From positions 1 to 64,000 of the forward strand of contig NZ_JBEDYP020000006.1 in assembly GCF_040117685.2 (NCBI RefSeq): a DNA stretch of 64,000 nucleotides, read 5' to 3'. The notes beneath the pieces are model-generated. The model was given only the letters and a program-made list of their open reading frames with translations. It made no database searches and was not told the DNA's origin. This document shows positions 35,383 to 43,057 of the stretch, piece by piece; position 1 is the stretch's first letter; each line of letters starts with the position of its first letter. This DNA is from Gracilimonas sp040117685 (lineage in GTDB: Bacteria; Bacteroidota; Rhodothermia; Balneolales; Balneolaceae). The position numbers were made by a program, and so were the translations under genes.

Positions 35383-36726
35383 ATGGATTCAAAATACAAT
35401 ATAGTTTCACTTATTCGCAAAAAACGGGATGGAAAAACCCTCGAGAAAGAGGAGATTCAGCATCTCATTAAATTGTATACGGCTGATAAGATTCCCGATT
35501 ATCAGATAAGTGCCTTTCTGATGGCGGCTTTTTTAAAAGGGATGAACGACGAGGAATCAGCTGCTTTTACCGAAGCCATGTTGCATTCCGGGGAAATCGT
35601 AGACCTTTCTCATGTTTCGGGAAAGAAGGTAGACAAGCATTCCACCGGTGGGGTTGGTGATAAACTTTCACTCATTTTAGCTCCCATTGTAGCTGCCGCC
35701 GGAGTTCCTGTGCCTATGATATCGGGTCGAGGACTTGGGCATACAGGTGGAACTTTGGACAAGCTGGAGTCTATACCCGGCTTTACAGTGGATATGGATC
35801 TTGCCCGGTACAAAGAAATTATCGGGAAGCACGACTTGGTACTGGCCGGCCAAACCAAAGAAATAGCTCCGGCTGATAAGAGATTGTATGCTCTTCGTGA
35901 TGTAACGGCAACCGTAGAATCTATTCCACTGATTGCAGGGAGCATTATGAGTAAGAAACTTGCTGAAGGAATCGACGCTCTGGTATTGGATGTGAAAGTA
36001 GGTTCCGGCGCTTTTATGAAAACAACCGAAGAGGCTATCAAGCTTGGGGAAGCATTGGTTGGAATTGGCACTCAGTTTGAAAAGGAAACCATCGCTTATG
36101 TGACGAATATGAATCAGCCGCTGGGATATAAAATTGGCAACTGGCTGGAAGTGGAAGAATGTATTGACGCTATGCATGGCAACGGCCCGGATGATATCAT
36201 GGAAATTACCCATTTACTTGCGGGAACTATGATTTACCTCGGTGGGAAAGCCGGGGATGTTTCTGAAGGAATTGAGCTCAGTAAAGAGCAAATTGAAAAC
36301 GGAACGGCCTTTCAAAAATGGCTGGATATTGTAGAAGAACAGCATGGTGATGTGGAAATGATTAAATCACCCCAAAAATACCCCAAAGCCCAATTCGAGT
36401 TTGAGATTAAGGCGAAACAGGAGGGCTATGTATCAGCTATGGATTCCTTTGAAATAGGGATGGCTTCGGTAGAACTCGGTGCCGGCCGTAAAACCAAAGA
36501 AGATGACGTAGATCCACAGGCCGGAATTGTGCTTCAAAAGAAAGTTGGAGACAAAATCTCAAAAGGTGAAACAATTTTGACCGGACTTACGAACAAGCCA
36601 TCAGCAATAGACGCTGCAAGCGAGCAATTATTCGGGGCAGTTACTATTGCCGAAACTAAACCCGAAGCAGTGCATTTGGTGAGTCATACAATAGACAAAA
36701 AAGGCAGCAGGGCATTTGAGCTTTAA
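35383..36726 (+). CDS. Pyrimidine-nucleoside / thymidine phosphorylase
   Basis: 447 residues. All family signatures are visible: KKRDGKTLEKEEI at the N-terminus, the phosphate-binding KHSTGGVGDKLSLILAP (about 85-101), SGRGLGHTGGTLDKLESIPG (about 112-131) and MKTTEEAIKLGEAL. C-terminal GxGR-like Gly-rich segments follow. It catalyses phosphorolysis of thymidine/uridine in pyrimidine salvage. It starts at an ATG beside the divergent pdxB gene. The neighbouring PspA gene is 75 bases downstream and probably separately regulated. Confidence 0.92.
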   Translation: MDSKYNIVSLIRKKRDGKTLEKEEIQHLIKLYTADKIPDYQISAFLMAAFLKGMNDEESAAFTEAMLHSGEIVDLSHVSGKKVDKHSTGGVGDKLSLILAPIVAAAGVPVPMISGRGLGHTGGTLDKLESIPGFTVDMDLARYKEIIGKHDLVLAGQTKEIAPADKRLYALRDVTATVESIPLIAGSIMSKKLAEGIDALVLDVKVGSGAFMKTTEEAIKLGEALVGIGTQFEKETIAYVTNMNQPLGYKIGNWLEVEECIDAMHGNGPDDIMEITHLLAGTMIYLGGKAGDVSEGIELSKEQIENGTAFQKWLDIVEEQHGDVEMIKSPQKYPKAQFEFEIKAKQEGYVSAMDSFEIGMASVELGAGRKTKEDDVDPQAGIVLQKKVGDKISKGETILTGLTNKPSAIDAASEQLFGAVTIAETKPEAVHLVSHTIDKKGSRAFEL

Positions 36727-36801
36727 CTGCTTGAAATACACTAATAATCGGTTAATTTAGTTTGTAGTTTAACAGGGCATTCAAAAATAAAGGAAAGTAC
36801 T

Positions 36802-37554
36802 ATGTTTCAACGATTTATCCGCGCAATCAAATCCATGTTTGGTGGCTTAATAAGCTCAATGGAAGACCCAAAACTCATCCTTGAGCAAAACATCCGGGAT
36901 CTGAATGATCAAATTCCCCAGATGAACGAAAATATAGCAACGGTAAAAGCCAACCTGCTGATGCTCCAAAAAGAAATGAATCGTAACGAAAAGGCGATTC
37001 AGGATTTGACGGCAAAAGTGAAGTCTGCAATCCAGGCCGATCGTGATGATATTGCCGAGGGGTATGCGCTTCAGTTAGAGAAAGCAAAAGAAAATTATGC
37101 ACACACCAAAGATCAGCTTGCTTTTGCTGAGAAAGCCTACGAGAAAGCGATTAAGGTGAAAAAAGTATTCATGCGTGAAAAAGATCGCAAGATTCAGGAA
37201 GCCAAAGAAGCATTGCGGGCAAGCGAGCGCTCCGAATGGCAAGCCAAGATTGCGGATACGCTGGAACAGTTTGAAGTGGGCGGAATTGATGCTACCCATG
37301 ATGAGATGATTAACCGAATCAACGAGCAGTCGGCCAAGAACGAAGCCCGTATGGAAATCGCACTCGATAGTATTGATACCGAAACTATGGAAATCGAAGC
37401 GAATGCTGAAAAACTGCGTGCCAAGTCCTTAGTAGAACAGTTTAAGATGGAAATGGGCGAGAAGAGTGGGTCCATCAATATGGATGAAGAAGAACCGGCC
37501 AAGGAAAAAGACAGCTCCAAAACGGTGGGCAACAAAGAAAAAAGCAGTTCATAG
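36802..37554 (+). CDS. pspA: PspA/IM30 family membrane-remodelling protein
   Basis: 250 residues, almost wholly helical. The start MFQRFIRAIKSMFGGLISSMEDP (amphipathic helix) and ILEQNIRDLNDQIP are the PspA/IM30 signature, followed by long coiled coils to residue about 215 and a charged tail. PspA/IM30 belongs to the ESCRT-III superfamily and polymerises on the inner membrane under envelope stress. It heads a same-strand run with two coiled-coil proteins that follow at 16 bases and with a 4-base overlap, so they are probably co-transcribed. No PspF-type regulator is seen nearby. Confidence 0.87.
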   Translation: MFQRFIRAIKSMFGGLISSMEDPKLILEQNIRDLNDQIPQMNENIATVKANLLMLQKEMNRNEKAIQDLTAKVKSAIQADRDDIAEGYALQLEKAKENYAHTKDQLAFAEKAYEKAIKVKKVFMREKDRKIQEAKEALRASERSEWQAKIADTLEQFEVGGIDATHDEMINRINEQSAKNEARMEIALDSIDTETMEIEANAEKLRAKSLVEQFKMEMGEKSGSINMDEEEPAKEKDSSKTVGNKEKSSS

Positions 37555-37569
37555 TTATAGGAAATCGCC

Positions 37570-38034
37570 ATGAGCAGCAAAAGCGAACAAGAACGGGAAC
37601 GCCTCAAAGAAGAATACAAAGAGCATTATCGGCGTATTAAAGAGGCGAAACAACGGCTGAAACGAGCCGAGCAGAAAGGGAAGATATCTCAGGCCGTCAA
37701 CAATATGAATGCCGATAATCTGCTGGAAACCGTAGATGAGTTTCTTGGTAAAGTACGTGAGAAAGTCACCAATGTGGAAGCCCGCCTTGATGTTGCCATG
37801 GACAGCCTGGAAGATGAAGACACCACAGCCGGCAGTAAAATCAAGAAAGAAGAGCTTGACGAAGAGCTGAAGAAGCAGAAAGCCAAGCAGACCCTGAAGC
37901 AAGTGAAGGCCGAAATGGGCATGCTCTATAATGAGATCGAAAAACATGCCGATGAAATCCGTACCGAGAAAACCATTGGTAACAAAAAGCCGTCTTCAGA
38001 TAGCAAAGATAATTCATCAGAACCTGAATCATGA
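37570..38034 (+). CDS. Coiled-coil protein of unknown function, PspA neighbour
   Basis: 154 residues, highly charged (Lys/Glu-rich) and predicted coiled coil along most of its length (KEEYKEHYRRIKEAKQRL, VREKVTNVEARLDVAMDS, ELDEELKKQKAKQTLKQVK). It ends in a Ser/Asp-rich tail, IGNKKPSSDSKDNSSEPES, which strikingly resembles the end of the PspA protein (TVGNKEKSSS). There is no catalytic motif. It could be a partner or a regulator of PspA; it overlaps the next gene by four bases (ATGA), so translation is coupled. Confidence 0.7.
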   Translation: MSSKSEQERERLKEEYKEHYRRIKEAKQRLKRAEQKGKISQAVNNMNADNLLETVDEFLGKVREKVTNVEARLDVAMDSLEDEDTTAGSKIKKEELDEELKKQKAKQTLKQVKAEMGMLYNEIEKHADEIRTEKTIGNKKPSSDSKDNSSEPES

Positions 38035-38915
38035 GTGACGAACTGAATATCAATTATACCCGGGAAGCCTTCATGAACCCCATTAACTTAGGGGTGCTGC
38101 TGGTTTCCACACTTACGGCTTTTTTTATGACCGGCCTGGGAGATTTTTCCAGCCTTTTACTCACTTCTGTGTTCGGCCTGGAACTCATGTACCTGGGAAT
38201 TGTCCCTAAACTGCCCCGCTTCCGTAAAAAGCTGGAGCTGAAGAAGATCAAAGAGCGCCATGCAGCCAATAACGAAAAAGAGCTGTTTCAGTCGCTGGAC
38301 AATAAGTCGCAAAAACGATTTCTGGTACTGAAGCACCTGGCTAAACTGGTGCAGGAAAACTTTGAGAAGTTACCGTATAGTTCGCAGGGTTTGCTGGATA
38401 ACATCGGAAAGAAGATTGATGAGCTGCTCGGAAATTACCTGACTCTGCTTGATTTGATTAAACGGTATGAAGTATATCTGAATACGTCTCTGGAGAGCAG
38501 CCTGAAAGAAGAAGTAATACGGCAAATTGAGGAAATCAAGACACTGGAATCGGAGAAGCTCAAGCGCACAAAAGCCCGCCGTGTTGCTATCATGCAAAAG
38601 CGACTCAAGAAATTTAACGTGGCCAAAGAGAAATACCTGGTGTGTGAAACGCATCTGGAAACCATCGAAGATGCCGTCAGGTATATCTATGAGCAGTCTA
38701 TGACCATGAGTAACCCGGAAGAAATTGGCTTCCAGCTTGATAACCTGCTCACCGAAGTGGAGGAAACTTCACAATTGATTGACGACTTAGATCAGGATAT
38801 TTTACCCGAGTACACTACCGAATGGGAGAACGATCTGGATTTTGATTCCATTTTGGATGAACTCTCAGATGAGGTACAAACGGAAATAAAACCCGCTAAG
38901 AAAGTCAAAGAATAA
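38031..38915 (+). CDS. Two-helix membrane protein with long cytoplasmic coiled coil
   Basis: 294 residues. Two membrane helices occupy about 18-57 (LGVLLVSTLTAFFMTGLGDF and LLLTSVFGLELMYLGIVP), then a helical soluble region with strong coiled-coil character (about 65-230) and an acidic end (DDLDQDILPEYTTEWEND). No enzyme signature. The gene overlaps its predecessor and lies in the PspA operon, so it could be the membrane anchor of a PspA complex, analogous to PspC/PspB in other bacteria but unrelated in sequence (inference). Confidence 0.7.
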   Translation: MSDELNINYTREAFMNPINLGVLLVSTLTAFFMTGLGDFSSLLLTSVFGLELMYLGIVPKLPRFRKKLELKKIKERHAANNEKELFQSLDNKSQKRFLVLKHLAKLVQENFEKLPYSSQGLLDNIGKKIDELLGNYLTLLDLIKRYEVYLNTSLESSLKEEVIRQIEEIKTLESEKLKRTKARRVAIMQKRLKKFNVAKEKYLVCETHLETIEDAVRYIYEQSMTMSNPEEIGFQLDNLLTEVEETSQLIDDLDQDILPEYTTEWENDLDFDSILDELSDEVQTEIKPAKKVKE

Positions 38916-38918
38916 AAT

Positions 38919-39698
38919 ATGGACCAGGTTTACGAAACGCTTCTTGTTGAAGTCGATGAATCAGGCATTTGTACGCTTACCATTAACCGCCCCGACAAAC
39001 TCAACGCTCTGAACAATCAGGTGTTGGATGAGCTCGATGAAGCCATTGATGCCATCAAAGAGAATTATCAGGTGAAGTCGCTGGTGATTACCGGGGCAGG
39101 AGAAAAGGCTTTTGTAGCCGGTGCTGATATCAAAGAATTAAGTGCTCTGGATCCGGTTTCCGGAGAAAAAGTATCTAAAAAAGGTCAGGATATTTTTCAA
39201 AAGATCGAAGACCTGACTATTCCGGTGATCGCAGCTGTAAACGGATATGCTCTTGGGGGCGGATGTGAACTGGCGATGGCTTGTCATCTGAGAATTGCGT
39301 TTGAGAAAGCCGCCTTTGGTTTGCCGGAAGTTAGCCTGGGATTGATTCCCGGTTATGGTGGTACACAACGACTGACTCAGCTTGTGGGTCGCGGAAAAGC
39401 ACTGGAACTGATTATGACCGGCCGACAGGTAAAAGCGGATGAAGCTTTTAACATTGGTCTGGTAAATCAGGTTACCGAACATTCCGCCGTTGATGAGGCC
39501 AAATCGATGCTGAGCAAAATCATGAAACAGGGGCCTTTAGCCATTAAAAACGCTATTCAGGCCGTTCAGGGAGCTGGTTCCGGCCAAGGTTTTGAAACAG
39601 AAGCCCGGCTGTTTGGAGAATTATGTGGTACGACTGATTTTAAGGAAGGTACCGGCGCTTTTCTTGAAAAGAGAAAACCTAACTTCTCCGGTAAATAG
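38919..39698 (+). CDS. Enoyl-CoA hydratase / crotonase family protein
   Basis: 259 residues with all crotonase features: INRPDKLNALN, AGEKAFVAGADIKEL (oxyanion loop and CoA region, about 58-72), ALGGGCELAMACHLRIA (about 107-123) and LPEVSLGLIPGYGGTQRL (about 131-148). The two Glu residues expected for hydratase activity lie in GCELAMAC and LPEVSLGL. It hydrates 2-enoyl-CoA in fatty-acid or amino-acid degradation. It starts three bases after the upstream gene, within the PspA-led run, although its chemistry is unrelated. Confidence 0.9.
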   Translation: MDQVYETLLVEVDESGICTLTINRPDKLNALNNQVLDELDEAIDAIKENYQVKSLVITGAGEKAFVAGADIKELSALDPVSGEKVSKKGQDIFQKIEDLTIPVIAAVNGYALGGGCELAMACHLRIAFEKAAFGLPEVSLGLIPGYGGTQRLTQLVGRGKALELIMTGRQVKADEAFNIGLVNQVTEHSAVDEAKSMLSKIMKQGPLAIKNAIQAVQGAGSGQGFETEARLFGELCGTTDFKEGTGAFLEKRKPNFSGK

Positions 39699-39787
39699 AA
39701 ACGAACTGATTGTTGAATGAAAGACGAACCTCCATCGGGTAGCACATTTCTTTTTCTCTTCACACCTAATAAAAACAGGGGTAAGCT

Positions 39788-41065
39788 ATGATTGAGTTTG
39801 CCCTGATTGTCATAACCGTACTTTTAAGTGGCTTTTTCTCAGGATCGGAAATCGCCTTTGTTACGGCCAATAAGCTTAAGCTGGAAGTGGCCTCACGGAA
39901 GAATAACTTTCTTTCCAATTCCATAGAGTTTTTTACCCGAAAGCCGGAGACTTTTCTGACTACAACGCTGGTAGGGAATAACATTGTGAATGTACTTTAT
40001 GCTACGTTCATGGCCATCTTTCTAGTAGAGCCGATTCAGGTATATGGAGAAGCCTGGTTTGGTGTGGTTCCTTCCGAAATTCAGGTCTTGATAATTCAGA
40101 CCATCATCGCATCTGTGGTTATTATGTTGTTCGGCGAGATTTTACCAAAGGCCATTTTCCGGGCACTGGCCGATAATATGATTGCCATAATCTCCATCCC
40201 GCTTCGCTTTGCGTATTACTTGTTTCGCCCGCTCATTGAGATTTCGAAAGGCTCATCCAATATCCTGATCCGATGGCTGGTGAGCGATGCCGAGGTGGTG
40301 GAAAGCTATTACCGCCGGCAGGATGTGGAAATGATTTTTAAGGAACTGAGGGACAGCGGGGGGAGTGAAGATATTGACGAGGATGACTCCGAGATACTGC
40401 ACAATGTCCTGGAGCTTTCCAATAAAAGGGTAAAAGACTCCATGATACCCCGTATCGAGATTGAGGCGGTTGAAAAAGAGACACCAATTGAAGAGGTAAC
40501 TGCACTTTTTATACAATCGGGTCATTCCAAACTGCCGGTTTACCGGGAATCTATTGACGATGTGATTGGCGTTGTATTTGCGCACGATTTCTTTCATAAT
40601 CCGAAAAGCCTCAACGAAATTATCAGGCCCGTTAAGCTGGTGCCGTCGAGTAAGAAATCGAAGGATCTGCTTACTGAGTTCCGCCAGTCAAATATGTCGG
40701 TGGCTATTGTTTTGGATGAATACGGAGGAACCGCCGGTATGGTAACCATCGAGGACTTGCTGGAAGAGGTAGTGGGGGATATTCAGGACGAGTATGATGT
40801 GGAGGATGAAATCATGAAGAAACTTTCCGAAAACACCTATGTGGTAAGCGGGAATGTGGAAATTCATGAGCTGATGGAAAAATTTGAAGAAATTGAACTT
40901 CCGCTGGAACCTTCTGAGTATGATACCGTAGCGGGATTCATTATCAATCATTTAGGGCGTATTCCAAAAGTAAATGAGGAAGTGGTGATTGAGGGCAAAA
41001 AATTCATTATCAGTAAAGCCACACCCAGCCGCATTGAAACGGTTAAGCTCATTTTAATTGAGTAA
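39788..41065 (+). CDS. CNNM/CorC-type transmembrane CBS protein (hemolysin C family)
   Basis: 425 residues. The DUF21/CNNM membrane domain spans about 1-180 with four helices (start IEFALIVITVLLSGFFSGSE, a diagnostic phrase; also TLVGNNIVNVLYATFMAIFL). Two CBS domains (about 205-325) and a CorC_HlyC C-terminal domain (about 335-425) follow; EYGGTAGMVTIEDLLEEVVG is the second CBS signature. Members mediate Mg/Co export or homeostasis. The family name hemolysin is historical. It is separated from the ATPase gene by a long perfect inverted repeat (41061-41114). Confidence 0.9.
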   Translation: MIEFALIVITVLLSGFFSGSEIAFVTANKLKLEVASRKNNFLSNSIEFFTRKPETFLTTTLVGNNIVNVLYATFMAIFLVEPIQVYGEAWFGVVPSEIQVLIIQTIIASVVIMLFGEILPKAIFRALADNMIAIISIPLRFAYYLFRPLIEISKGSSNILIRWLVSDAEVVESYYRRQDVEMIFKELRDSGGSEDIDEDDSEILHNVLELSNKRVKDSMIPRIEIEAVEKETPIEEVTALFIQSGHSKLPVYRESIDDVIGVVFAHDFFHNPKSLNEIIRPVKLVPSSKKSKDLLTEFRQSNMSVAIVLDEYGGTAGMVTIEDLLEEVVGDIQDEYDVEDEIMKKLSENTYVVSGNVEIHELMEKFEEIELPLEPSEYDTVAGFIINHLGRIPKVNEEVVIEGKKFIISKATPSRIETVKLILIE

Positions 41066-41114
41066 CAAAGTTACATAGACACAAAGAAGCTTTGCACTAT
41101 GTAACTTTGTTACT
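41061..41114. repeat. 18-base perfect inverted repeat between CorC-type and AAA genes
   Basis: AGTAACAAAGTTACATAG (41061-41078) and CTATGTAACTTTGTTACT (41097-41114) are perfect arms around an 18-base loop, which itself contains CAAAG...CTTTG. The structure is very stable but lacks a T-run, so it may attenuate, process or protect the transcript, or simply be a dispersed hairpin repeat. Confidence 0.7.
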
Positions 41115-41138
41115 TATTCACTTTGAAACTTAAAGAAT

Positions 41139-42851
41139 ATGTTTGATCACTACCCAAAATGGTCGCAGGAATTTGCCCGGAAATATCTGAGCAGAACCAT
41201 CAACCAGTTTATACTGCATGGTAATGTGCACGATTTGGTACCACTGAAAACAGATGAGGGAACCGAGTTTAATCGACTGAAATCGTTTCTATCGGATGAA
41301 TTTTTCGGGGCACGTGATTTCGTGATCTTCTACGATCGTGCATCCGGTATTTATTTTCGGGACAAGGAATCGCAGGCCGATTTCAATCAGGCCATAGCCG
41401 GGCGGGATAGCCTGGTGGGCACCGAATTTGCCAAGAAGATGCCGAAGGACCCTGTACGGGTGATGTCGCTGCTTGAGCAATATTTCCGCCTCCGCCTTGA
41501 TCAAAAGAAAAGCGTGGCGCTGATTATCGATTATGCCGAAACCATTGTGCCGATGAGCGATGCGGCTTCCATCGGGAATGAAGACCGGACATCCATGGTG
41601 TATTTATCACGATGGGCGCATGACCCTATGTTTCTGGCTTCCGATTTTACCACGGTGATGATAACTGAGAATCTGGCCGACCTGAATAAGACTCTCGTTC
41701 AAAACCCATACACAACCGACATAAAGATCAACATTCCGGGTGAGCAAGAACGAAAACAGTTCATTGAGTTTGAGACAAAGAATGATGATTGGAAAGAAAT
41801 TTCTGCCGTTAAACCGGACATCATTGCACAGCAAACGGCGGGGCTGAATTTTGTGAACATTCGCAGCGTATTATCTCATGCCCGGGAAAACAAAGAGAAG
41901 ATTACTTTTGAGGGGCTTTCTGAGACCAAGAAAGAGCTGATTGAAGCCGAAGCTTATGGACTGCTGGAGTTTGTGGAAACCGAGTATAGTCTGGATAATG
42001 TAGCAGGTCATAAGCATGTTAAATCACATCTTCGTCAGGCTGTAAAAGCATTGAAAGCCGGCCGGCAGGATGTGATGCCGATGGGGTATTTGGTTTGCGG
42101 TCCGGTAGGAACCGGTAAAACCTTTTTGGTAACCTGTTTTGCCAGCGAGGTTGGCATCCCCATGGTGAAGCTGAAGAACTTCCGAAGCCAGTGGCAGGGG
42201 GTGACTGAAGGAAACCTGGAGAAGATCCTTTCTCTGCTTAAAGCGATGGCCCCTGTAGCGGTTATGATTGATGAAGCCGATGCTTACCTTGGCGACCGTG
42301 ATGCCAGCGGAGATAGCGGAGTTTCCAGCCGGGTATTCTCCCAGATTGCCACCTTTATGAGTGATACCACCAATCGCGGACGTATTGTCTGGTTCCTGAT
42401 GACAGCCCGACCCGACCTCATGCCTATTGACCTCAAACGACAGGGAAGAGCGGAGGAGCACCTTGCCCTGTTCCCACCTCATACCAATGAAGAACGGGTA
42501 GAACTCTTCGAAGCTATGCGCAAAAAAACCGGTCTGCAAATGACCGAAGTATACATTCCCGCCGTAATCGAAGAAGGCTTCAAAACCTTTTCAGGAGCGG
42601 ATATGGAGGCGGCTTTAACCAGGGCCAAGTTCCGTGCCGCTGCCGAAGGCAAGAAGAAAGTGACACCCGAAATTCTGGATGCAGCTCTGGCCGATTTCCT
42701 TCCGCCAACCTATCCGGAGGAAGTGGAGCTTCAGACCCTGAGTGCGGTGATTGAGTGTACCTCTAAGGAATTGCTACCTGAACGGTACAGAGAAATGAAC
42801 CGGGATGAGATTTTGTCAAAAATTGATGAATTGAAGTTTCGGGTGGGGTAG
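41139..42851 (+). CDS. Two-domain AAA+ ATPase (Ycf46/Vps4-like type)
   Basis: 570 residues. The C-terminal AAA module is complete: Walker A GPVGTGKT (about 321-328), pore-loop-like FRSQWQGVTEG, Walker B VMIDEADAYLG (about 377-387), sensor FLMTARPDLMP and Arg-finger-like RQGRAEEH. The N-terminal half is a degenerate AAA domain (IIDYAETIVP in place of Walker B, no Walker A), which is the Ycf46-like layout. It lies downstream of the PspA-led cluster, separated by two unrelated genes, and its partner is unknown. The last 18 codons (M553 NRDEILSKIDELKFRVG) occur again at 47623 and partly at 48671, so the tail was duplicated. Confidence 0.85.
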   Translation: MFDHYPKWSQEFARKYLSRTINQFILHGNVHDLVPLKTDEGTEFNRLKSFLSDEFFGARDFVIFYDRASGIYFRDKESQADFNQAIAGRDSLVGTEFAKKMPKDPVRVMSLLEQYFRLRLDQKKSVALIIDYAETIVPMSDAASIGNEDRTSMVYLSRWAHDPMFLASDFTTVMITENLADLNKTLVQNPYTTDIKINIPGEQERKQFIEFETKNDDWKEISAVKPDIIAQQTAGLNFVNIRSVLSHARENKEKITFEGLSETKKELIEAEAYGLLEFVETEYSLDNVAGHKHVKSHLRQAVKALKAGRQDVMPMGYLVCGPVGTGKTFLVTCFASEVGIPMVKLKNFRSQWQGVTEGNLEKILSLLKAMAPVAVMIDEADAYLGDRDASGDSGVSSRVFSQIATFMSDTTNRGRIVWFLMTARPDLMPIDLKRQGRAEEHLALFPPHTNEERVELFEAMRKKTGLQMTEVYIPAVIEEGFKTFSGADMEAALTRAKFRAAAEGKKKVTPEILDAALADFLPPTYPEEVELQTLSAVIECTSKELLPERYREMNRDEILSKIDELKFRVG

Positions 42852-42884
42852 ATTTAATTCCCGAAGCTAAAGTTTTTTGGATTA

Positions 42885-42915
42885 AGCAGCCCAAGTTCGT
42901 TGGGCTGCTTTTTTG
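42885..42915 (+). terminator. Rho-independent terminator after the AAA ATPase gene
   Basis: AGCAGCCCAA (42885-42894), loop GTTCG, TTGGGCTGCT (42900-42909) followed by TTTTT. A strong 10-base stem with a T-run closes the PspA-to-ATPase transcript 33 bases after the stop. Confidence 0.9.
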
Positions 42916-43057
42916 CTATACAATCAAAAATACCGCTTATCTATATATAGCATGTGCTGAGCTCTTGTGAGTCGTTTCTTATCTGTATTCAAAAGAAAAT
43001 TGTAACAAATCACTGTTACATCTCTCTTTACGAGAAATACGTTAAATTTTTAGGGGA

